From positions 1-15,880 of the forward strand of contig SLMV01000079.1 in the NCBI GenBank assembly GCA_007133365.1: a DNA stretch of 15,880 nt, given 5' to 3'. Source of the stretch: Clostridia bacterium. GTDB lineage: Bacteria > Bacillota > Sulfobacillia > SLMV01. This document shows positions 1-4,034 of this stretch, piece by piece. The notes beneath the pieces were generated by a model. That model worked only from the letters and a program-made list of their open reading frames with translations, did not search any database and was not told the DNA's origin. A program made the position numbers and the translations under genes. Positions within the stretch are counted from its first letter, which is position 1; each line of letters begins with the position of its first letter.

Positions 1-118
1 TATCGAGATGAGCGTTTCCTTGATCACCCCGATTGCGATTGAAGAGGGCGTTCGGTTTGCCATTCGCGAAGGGGGTCGGACGGTCGGTGCCGGTGTCGTC
101 ACCGATATCGAAGAGTAA
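1..118 (+). CDS. tuf: Elongation factor Tu, 3' end only (upstream tuf copy)
   Basis: The window opens inside a tuf gene; 38 complete C-terminal codons are present, ending TDIEE and TAA. They encode the end of EF-Tu domain 3, the beta-barrel that helps grip aminoacyl-tRNA. Bases 1-121 are identical to 15760-15880, the end of the complete tuf at the other edge of the window. A tuf copy directly upstream of rpmG-tRNA-Trp-secE-nusG is a known bacterial arrangement, as is a second copy after fusA, so two flanking tuf genes is the simplest reading. The rest of this copy lies outside the window, so whether it is full length or identical throughout cannot be seen. Confidence 0.95.
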   Translation, partial: IEMSVSLITPIAIEEGVRFAIREGGRTVGAGVVTDIEE

Positions 119-126
119 TGATTGGT

Positions 127-161
127 CACACGTCCTCTTTTGACAGTTAAGGGGACGTGTG
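127..161 (+). repeat. 9-bp inverted repeat spanning the -35 region of the rpmG promoter
   Basis: The arms CACACGTCC (127-135) and GGACGTGTG (153-161) are perfect complements separated by 17 bases. The repeat begins 9 bases after the tuf stop and encloses the TTGACA element. As RNA it could be a tuf transcript-end hairpin, but no T tract follows (TTATTCTGAAT). As DNA it could be an operator for a dimeric regulator. The sequence does not decide between the two. Confidence 0.6.
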
Positions 162-168
162 TTATTCT
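140..168 (+). promoter_or_regulatory. Sigma-A-type promoter for rpmG
   Basis: TTGACA (140-145), a 17-base spacer and TATTCT (163-168) make a consensus -35 with a good -10. The expected transcription start is near 174-176, leaving a leader of about 47 nt before rpmG. It gives rpmG transcription independent of the preceding tuf. Confidence 0.75.
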
Positions 169-172
169 GAAT

Positions 173-222
173 CAGATTTCGCACGGAAAAATCTGGTGCG
201 AACGAGACAGGAGGCGGTGCGA
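173..222 (+). promoter_or_regulatory. rpmG 5' leader with competing hairpins
   Basis: Two overlapping inverted repeats cannot both form fully. CAGATTT (173-179) pairs with AAATCTG (189-195), and TTCGCAC (178-184) pairs with GTGCGAA (196-202). GTGCGA recurs at 217-222, where its last base is the A of the rpmG ATG, so TCGCAC (179-184) could pair there instead and cover the start. The Shine-Dalgarno AGGAGG lies at 209-214. This is a candidate translational switch; no known leader family is recognised. Confidence 0.4.
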
Positions 223-371
223 TGAGGGAAATCATCAACCTAGAATGCACCGAGTGCAAGGAACGAAACTACAGTACCAAGAAGAATAAGCGCAATACTA
301 CGGGTCGGTTAGAGCTCAAGAAGTATTGCAGTCGATGTAAAGGGCATACCGTTCACCGAGAGACAAAATAG
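222..371 (+). CDS. rpmG: Large ribosomal subunit protein L33 (bL33), zinc-binding form
   Basis: A 49-residue basic protein beginning MREIINLECTEC, the usual length for bL33, a small 50S protein near the tRNA exit site. It has two CxxC knuckles, C9/C12 and C36/C39, giving the zinc-ribbon (C+) form rather than the cysteine-free paralogue that many Bacillota make under zinc limitation. The ATG at 222 follows AGGAGG by 7 bases. It has its own promoter and precedes tRNA-Trp and secE, the standard rpmG-tRNA-Trp-secE-nusG order. Identification is firm; zinc binding is inferred from the four cysteines. Confidence 0.96.
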   Translation: MREIINLECTECKERNYSTKKNKRNTTGRLELKKYCSRCKGHTVHRETK

Positions 372-383
372 TCGGGTGTGTGC

Positions 384-412
384 TTGTACTTCGGCTTCAA
401 TGATAGTAGAAT
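384..412 (+). promoter_or_regulatory. Promoter for tRNA-Trp (and secE-nusG readthrough)
   Basis: TTGTAC (384-389), a 17-base spacer and TAGAAT (407-412) lie just after rpmG. The start would be near 419, about 20 nt before the mature tRNA. No terminator follows the tRNA, so transcription probably continues into secE-nusG. Confidence 0.65.
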
Positions 413-439
413 GAGGGAACACAAAATCTCTAGATGTGC

Positions 440-516
440 AGGCCCGTAGCTCCAACTGGCAGAGCAGCGGACTCCAAATCCGCGGGCTGGGGGTTCGAAT
501 CCCTCCGGGCCTGCCA
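440..516 (+). tRNA. tRNA-Trp (anticodon CCA)
   Basis: A full cloverleaf can be drawn. The acceptor stem is AGGCCCG (440-446) with CGGGCCT (506-512), discriminator G513 and an encoded CCA (514-516). The D-stem is GCTC/GAGC, the anticodon stem GCGGA/TCCGC carries loop CTCCAAA with anticodon CCA at 474-476, and the T-arm has loop TTCGAAT. Length is 77 nt. CCA reads UGG, the tryptophan codon. It sits between rpmG and secE, as in many bacteria, and secE begins 40 nt later, so secE mRNA is probably released by tRNA 3' processing. Confidence 0.97.
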
Positions 517-556
517 AATTGTGTTTCGTTCTTTTGTCAGTTCAGGAGTGAGCCCC

Positions 557-751
557 TTGAGTTTGTTAAGTAGAATACGAAAGTTTTTGCGAGATGTTTG
601 GGCGGAACTGAAAAAGGTTGTTTGGCCGGATCGAGAAGAGACTGTCACCTATACCACCGTCGTTTTGGTGACCGTCGCGATCGTGGCTGTGGTCATTTGG
701 CTTGCGGATACCGCGTTTGGTGGCGGTATTCGGTTGATTATTGCAAGATAA
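557..751 (+). CDS. secE: Preprotein translocase subunit SecE
   Basis: A 64-residue protein with the SecE layout. A short basic cytosolic N-terminus is followed by the amphipathic signature AELKKVVWPDREE (about residues 17-29), then one membrane helix (about 34-55, rich in V, I, L and T) and a short basic end. SecE clamps the SecY channel. The start is TTG at 557, 8 bases after AGGAG (544-548); an in-frame GTG at 548 overlaps that Shine-Dalgarno and is less likely. An in-frame reading extends further upstream through the tRNA but is not plausible coding. Length matches single-helix SecE of Bacillota, not the three-helix enterobacterial form. Confidence 0.94.
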   Translation: MSLLSRIRKFLRDVWAELKKVVWPDREETVTYTTVVLVTVAIVAVVIWLADTAFGGGIRLIIAR

Positions 752-785
752 AGGGGGTGAGGGGTCTCCGTTTGGCGGCCCTAGG

Positions 786-1352
786 ATGACAACAACCAAT
801 GGTGAAAACGTAAAAGAGACGCGTGAAAAACGCGGCGAATGGTATGTCATCCATACATATTCCGGACAGGAATATTCGGTACGAACCCGTTTGTACAAGC
901 GAATCGAATCAATGAATATGGAAGATTTGATCTATGAAGTGCTGGTGCCGACCGATGAACGCATCGAGGTGAAGGATGGGAAACGATCAACGGTCGAGGA
1001 AAGGGTCTTCCCGGGATATGTTTTGGTCCGCATGAAGATGACGGAAGAATCTTGGCATGCGGTGCGATATACGCCTGGGGTTACGGGTTTTGTTAGCTCC
1101 GGAAATGACCCGGTGCCGCTTGAACCATCCGAGGTTGAACGTATTCACCAACGCATGGCAGAAGAAATGCCTCGCCCCAAGATTGATTTGGAAATTGGTG
1201 AGAGTGTTCGCGTTGTATCCGGGCCCTTTGATGGATTTATTGGATCGGTCAATGAGATAGATGAAAAACAGGGTAAAGTGCACGTTCTCGTAAACATGTT
1301 TGGCCGCGATACACCAGTCGAGCTTGACTTTACTCAAGTGGAAAAAGTTTAG
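786..1352 (+). CDS. nusG: Transcription termination/antitermination factor NusG
   Basis: 188 residues from the ATG at 786. The NGN domain starts at GEWYVIHTYSGQE (about 18-30) and contains the family motif ERVFPGYVLVRM. A linker leads to a C-terminal KOW domain (about 135-188, VVSGPFDGFIG). NusG binds the clamp of RNA polymerase through NGN and contacts Rho or S10 through KOW, controlling pausing and coupling to translation. The start is not clean: a strong AAGGGGGTGA (751-760) lies 25 bases upstream of the ATG and only weak CTAGG is near it. A TTG at 741 has no Shine-Dalgarno and would overlap secE. Product assignment is firm; the start is moderate. Confidence 0.94.
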   Translation: MTTTNGENVKETREKRGEWYVIHTYSGQEYSVRTRLYKRIESMNMEDLIYEVLVPTDERIEVKDGKRSTVEERVFPGYVLVRMKMTEESWHAVRYTPGVTGFVSSGNDPVPLEPSEVERIHQRMAEEMPRPKIDLEIGESVRVVSGPFDGFIGSVNEIDEKQGKVHVLVNMFGRDTPVELDFTQVEKV

Positions 1353-1371
1353 GCCGTAAGGGGGGGTTGGC

Positions 1372-1797
1372 ATGGCTAAAAAAATCGCAGCAGTGATTAA
1401 ACTTCAGATTCCCGGCGGCAAAGCGACCCCGGCACCACCGGTCGGTCCTGCACTCGGGCAGCATGGTGTCGACATAATGTCGTTCGTCAAAGAATTTAAT
1501 GCCCGAACGGCCGATCAGGCCGGTACGGTCATACCGGTGGAACTCACGGTTTTTGCTGATCGTTCATTTACGTTTATCACAAAGACACCGCCGGCAGCTA
1601 TTTTGCTTAAGGAAGCTGCGGGGGTCGAAAAAGGCGCTCATAATTCCAAGGAAGAAAAGGTCGCCTCGGTGACAGTCGATCAGTTGCGGGAGATCGCGGA
1701 AACAAAAATGGAAGATCTAAATGCAGCATCTGTTGAAGCAGCGATGCGGATGGTTGCGGGGACGGCCCGGAGCATGGGAATTACTGTCGCCAAGTGA
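1372..1797 (+). CDS. rplK: Large ribosomal subunit protein L11 (uL11)
   Basis: 141 residues, the family length. The N-terminal domain (1 to about 72) has the proline-rich PGGKATPAPPVGPALGQHG segment that contacts elongation factors. The C-terminal rRNA-binding domain (about 75-141) contains GAHNSKEEKVASVTVDQLREIA and ends GTARSMGITV. L11 binds the GTPase-associated centre of 23S rRNA, the target of thiostrepton, and is needed for RelA stimulation where RelA is present. The ATG follows a G-rich Shine-Dalgarno (AAGGGGGGG). It comes 19 bases after nusG and is followed by rplA, the conserved nusG-rplK-rplA order. Confidence 0.97.
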   Translation: MAKKIAAVIKLQIPGGKATPAPPVGPALGQHGVDIMSFVKEFNARTADQAGTVIPVELTVFADRSFTFITKTPPAAILLKEAAGVEKGAHNSKEEKVASVTVDQLREIAETKMEDLNAASVEAAMRMVAGTARSMGITVAK

Positions 1798-1804
1798 TTG
1801 AATC

Positions 1805-1835
1805 TGTGGGAGGACTGACGTCCGCCAGCACCACA
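1805..1835 (+). promoter_or_regulatory. Candidate L1-binding mRNA hairpin before rplA
   Basis: The 52-nt rplK-rplA gap can fold with an outer helix TGTGG (1805-1809)/CCACA (1831-1835) and an inner helix GGAC (1812-1815)/GTCC (1820-1823) capped by TGAC. They are separated by an asymmetric loop, GA on the 5' side and seven bases on the 3' side. Two helices around an asymmetric loop with a GTGGGAG strand resemble the L1 site on 23S rRNA, which L1 mRNA sites imitate. The rplA Shine-Dalgarno AAGGAGGGA begins at 1835, so L1 binding could block translation. Family recognition is from memory. Confidence 0.5.
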
Positions 1836-1849
1836 AGGAGGGAATAGAA

Positions 1850-2548
1850 ATGGCAACAAGAGGGAAAGCGTATCTGGAAGCGCACAAAGAAATTGACCAG
1901 GAAAAACGGTACTCACCAGAAGAAGCCCTTCGCCTGGTGAAGGATAATGCCTTCGCCAACTTTGATGAAACGGTCGAGTGTCATGTTCGTCTTGGTGTGG
2001 ATCCCCGGCACGCGGATCAGGTTGTCCGCGGTGCCTTGGTACTTCCTCATGGGACAGGTCGGACCGTTCGCGTTTTGGTCTTTGCGCAAGGAGAAAAGGC
2101 AGAGGAAGCGCGTGAAGCGGGAGCCGATTACGTGGGCGATGAGGAACTAGCGGAGAAAATCGAAGGTGGATGGTTGGATTTTGATGTTGCGGTGGCAACC
2201 CCTGATATGATGCGTGTGGTCGGGCGGCTTGGGCGCGTTTTGGGGCCCCGAGGTTTGATGCCCAATCCGAAGTCTGGCACGGTAACTGCAGATATTGGCA
2301 CAAGTGTTCGCGAGATTAAAGCTGGAAAAGTGGAGTATCGGACGGATCGCCAGGGGAATATTCATGTTCCGATCGGGAAAGTATCCTTTTCGGTAGAGCA
2401 GTTAGTGGAGAATCTCCAGTCTGTCATTGATGCCCTGCAAAAGGCCCGACCCCCTGGGGCGAAAGGCCGATATTTTCTCAAGATAACCGTGACAAGCACG
2501 ATGGGGCCCGGGGTTAAGGTGAATATAGCAGATCTTTTGCCAAGTTAA
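1850..2548 (+). CDS. rplA: Large ribosomal subunit protein L1 (uL1)
   Basis: 232 residues, normal for bacterial L1. It has the typical start GKAYLEAHKEID, the domain I/II hinge, and the family signature GRLGRVLGPRGLMPNPKSGTV (about residues 124-144), and ends MGPGVKVNIADL. L1 binds the mobile L1 stalk of 23S rRNA and helps release E-site tRNA. It commonly represses its own operon by binding mRNA, and a fitting hairpin lies just upstream. The ATG at 1850 is set by AAGGAGGGA. No terminator follows; the next element is the L10 leader. Confidence 0.97.
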   Translation: MATRGKAYLEAHKEIDQEKRYSPEEALRLVKDNAFANFDETVECHVRLGVDPRHADQVVRGALVLPHGTGRTVRVLVFAQGEKAEEAREAGADYVGDEELAEKIEGGWLDFDVAVATPDMMRVVGRLGRVLGPRGLMPNPKSGTVTADIGTSVREIKAGKVEYRTDRQGNIHVPIGKVSFSVEQLVENLQSVIDALQKARPPGAKGRYFLKITVTSTMGPGVKVNIADLLPS

Positions 2549-2560
2549 TCATGGTTTGTT

Positions 2561-2629
2561 GGTGCCGAAGAGAGTAGGTGCCCGGCGGCGTAATGATGGC
2601 AGTTGCCATCGCCTACGGAGGCAGCAGGT
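2561..2629 (+). ncRNA. Ribosomal protein L10 leader (autoregulatory mRNA element)
   Basis: The segment between rplA and rplJ has the L10-leader arrangement. A basal helix TGCC (2563-2566)/GGCA (2620-2623) is followed by an internal loop with GAAGA (2567-2571) opposite GGA, resembling a kink-turn. Next come a helix GTAGG (2574-2578)/CCTAC (2612-2616) and an apical hairpin GATGGC-AGTT-GCCATC (2595-2610). In bacteria the L10(L12)4 complex binds this element to limit its own synthesis. A terminator follows at 2675. Base pairs are read directly; the family is recognised by its GTAGGTGCC core and position. Confidence 0.85.
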
Positions 2630-2674
2630 CATTTCATCGCATGATGGCGATGATTTCTCGATCCGTTCGAGTTG

Positions 2675-2705
2675 AAACCCGCTGCGTTCAGCGGGTTTTT
2701 TGTTT
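2675..2705 (+). terminator. Intrinsic attenuator upstream of rplJ
   Basis: AAACCCGCTG (2675-2684), loop CGTT and CAGCGGGTTT (2689-2698) form a perfect 10-bp hairpin running into TTTTTTGTTT. It lies inside the leader, 33 bases before the rplJ start, so it is an attenuator rather than an operon end. Its 5' arm can pair instead with 2621-2629 of the L10 leader (8 of 9 pairs), giving an antiterminator. Confidence 0.9.
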
Positions 2706-2737
2706 CCAACGTTTGGTTCCGATGGAGGTGACAGGAT

Positions 2738-3253
2738 ATGGTAAGACCAGAAAAGATAAAAGAAGTAGAGCAACTTACTGAAAAGCTTTCTCAAGCAAAT
2801 TCAGCCGTTTTTGTTGATTTTCGCGGCCTCAATGTTCAACTAGCAGAAGATCTTCGGACCGTATTTCGAGAAGCGGGTGTTGAATATCGGGTCGCAAAGA
2901 ACACCTTGCTTCGTCGCGCGGCGGAGGCAGCTGGCATCGAAGGGCTTGATCCAATTCTGGAGGGTCCGACAGCGTTGGCCATTTCGTACGACGACGAAGT
3001 GGCTGCTGCAAAAGAAGTCAGACGATTCCGAGAAAAGACAGGAATCCTTCAGATTAAGGGTGGCTTATTAGAAGGCGGTTTTCTGGAGGCAGAAGAAGTT
3101 CGGCGATTGGCTGAACTTCCTCCGAAGGAAGAACTGCTTGCGAAAGTCGTTCGTTGTTTCGCTGGACCGATGACTCAATTTGCAAGTGTGGCGCAAGCAC
3201 CGATGCGAGATTTGGCTTATATGACGGCAGAGCTTCAGCGACAATCGAGCTGA
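2738..3253 (+). CDS. rplJ: Large ribosomal subunit protein L10 (uL10)
   Basis: 171 residues. The N-terminal rRNA-binding domain shows the typical FVDFRGLNVQLAEDLR and YRVAKNTLLRRA (about 27-66), and a C-terminal helix (about 130-171) carries L12 dimers. L10 anchors the flexible stalk at the GTPase-associated centre. The ATG at 2738 follows GGAGGTGA at good spacing. It lies behind an L10 leader and attenuator, and rplL follows after 30 bases, so L10 and L12 are made together and probably controlled by L10-L12 feedback. Confidence 0.97.
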   Translation: MVRPEKIKEVEQLTEKLSQANSAVFVDFRGLNVQLAEDLRTVFREAGVEYRVAKNTLLRRAAEAAGIEGLDPILEGPTALAISYDDEVAAAKEVRRFREKTGILQIKGGLLEGGFLEAEEVRRLAELPPKEELLAKVVRCFAGPMTQFASVAQAPMRDLAYMTAELQRQSS

Positions 3254-3283
3254 ACGATGAACTAAATATTTTAAGGAGCGTGA

Positions 3284-3679
3284 GTGAACGTGGCTACAAA
3301 AGTGGAGCAAGTATTAGAAATCATTCGCGAAATGAAGGTGACTGAACTAGCGGAATTGGTATCGGAGTTCGAGGAGGAATTCGGCGTTTCTGCAGCCGCA
3401 CCAGTCGCTGCTGTCGCGGGTGGCGCTGGAGAAGCAGCCGCTGAGCAAGAAGAGGAACAAACGGAGTTCAGTGTTGTTCTTACCGAGGTGGGCGATAAGA
3501 AGATTCCGGTCATTAAAGTGGTCCGTGAAATCACCGGACTCGGCTTGAAAGAAGCAAAGAGTCTCGTTGATGCTGTCGAAGACGGGGGTAGTCCGGTTAA
3601 GGAAGATGTCAGCAGCGAAGAGGCAGAAGATATTAAGTCCCAGCTTGAAGAGGCGGGTGCTACGGTAGAGATCCGCTAA
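3284..3679 (+). CDS. rplL: Large ribosomal subunit protein L7/L12 (bL12)
   Basis: 131 residues. An N-terminal dimerisation helix pair (to about 33) is followed by an alanine/glutamate-rich hinge (about 37-62, AAAPVAAVAGGAGEAAAEQE) and the factor-binding C-terminal domain (about 63-131), which contains VIKVVREITGLGLKEAKSLVD. L12 dimers on L10 recruit EF-G, EF-Tu, IF2 and release factors. The chosen start is GTG at 3284, 5 bases after AAGGAG (3273-3278). A second GTG at 3290 would begin MATKVEQ and has an 11-base gap; both are possible. A strong hairpin follows the stop. Confidence 0.96.
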   Translation: MNVATKVEQVLEIIREMKVTELAELVSEFEEEFGVSAAAPVAAVAGGAGEAAAEQEEEQTEFSVVLTEVGDKKIPVIKVVREITGLGLKEAKSLVDAVEDGGSPVKEDVSSEEAEDIKSQLEEAGATVEIR

Positions 3680-3683
3680 AAGG

Positions 3684-3715
3684 GGTGCGAGGAGGACGGC
3701 CACCTCCTCGCCACC
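3684..3715 (+). terminator. Strong hairpin after rplL (partial terminator or processing site)
   Basis: GGTGCGAGGAGG (3684-3695) pairs with CCTCCTCG and, after one bulged C, CACC (3703-3715): 12 base pairs with a 7-nt loop. Only TTCTCATT follows, so full intrinsic termination is unlikely. In other bacteria an attenuator or RNase site at this position lowers rpoBC relative to rplJL, and that is a reasonable role here. Confidence 0.6.
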
Positions 3716-3761
3716 TTCTCATTAATTGCGTAATGGGGACCTTCTTCCCCCACAAAAATGC

Positions 3762-3790
3762 TTGACGGGAGGGGCAATCTGTGCTAAGGT
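3762..3790 (+). promoter_or_regulatory. Extended -10 promoter for rpoBC
   Basis: TTGACG (3762-3767), a 17-base spacer and TAAGGT (3785-3790), preceded by TGC (extended -10). The transcription start should be near 3797. It lets rpoBC be expressed independently of rplJL. Confidence 0.75.
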
Positions 3791-3801
3791 ACTAGATTGC
3801 C
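3773..3801 (+). repeat. 8-bp inverted repeat centred on the rpoB -10 element
   Basis: GGCAATCT (3773-3780) and AGATTGCC (3794-3801) are perfect complements around a 13-base centre that contains TAAGGT. The repeat covers the end of the spacer through the predicted start site, a typical position for a repressor operator. As only the second arm would be transcribed, an RNA hairpin is not expected. Confidence 0.65.
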
Positions 3802-4034
3802 GTTACCTCTTTTTATTGGAACGTGTTTACGCTTTCAAAAGAGACTTTAAGAGGCTTTTTATTGTGCATGTTGCCACTTATCATCAAGTCGCAAAATGAT
3901 GAAACCGCTCGGTGCTAGCGACGACAATTTACAAGTACTCTGCCGACAGGAGAACCAAGAGGAACCTTACGCAGGTGGTTTCTTCATGCGTTCTCTTCGT
4001 TAATTAGGTCTAGTTGAAAAGGAGTGAAAACTGC

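Larger units (their letters stand above)
3680..4034 (+). promoter_or_regulatory. rplL-rpoB intergenic region and long rpoB leader
   Basis: This 355-nt gap has no convincing gene. In order it holds a strong hairpin (3684-3715), a short one (GGGGA 3735-3739/TTCCC 3746-3750), a promoter (3762-3790) with a dyad over its -10 (3773-3801), and a predicted leader of about 240 nt. The leader contains CTTTTTATTG twice (3809-3818 and 3855-3864) and a possible hairpin CTCTTTT (3807-3813)/AAAAGAG (3837-3843), near the start of the leader. Further on are a hairpin GAGGAACC (3959-3966)/GGTTTCTT (3977-3984) and a 35-codon open frame (3896-4003) without a Shine-Dalgarno. No known riboswitch is recognised. Confidence 0.7.

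Noticed and set aside
173..202. H-type pseudoknot in the rpmG leader
   Set aside because: The linkers between the strands would be zero bases, too short to cross 5- and 7-bp stems. The pairings are better seen as alternatives.
434..556. N-terminal extension of SecE through the tRNA
   Set aside because: The frame is open but runs through tRNA-Trp. The TTG at 557 has a well-placed Shine-Dalgarno and gives the normal SecE length.
1680..2303. Open frame of 207 codons on the minus strand
   Set aside because: It lies opposite rplK and rplA, whose products are unmistakable, and its product resembles no family I recognise.
3868..3918. 16-codon leader peptide frame before rpoB
   Set aside because: The nearest purine-rich AAGAGG is 13 bases from the ATG, and there is no run of regulatory codons.
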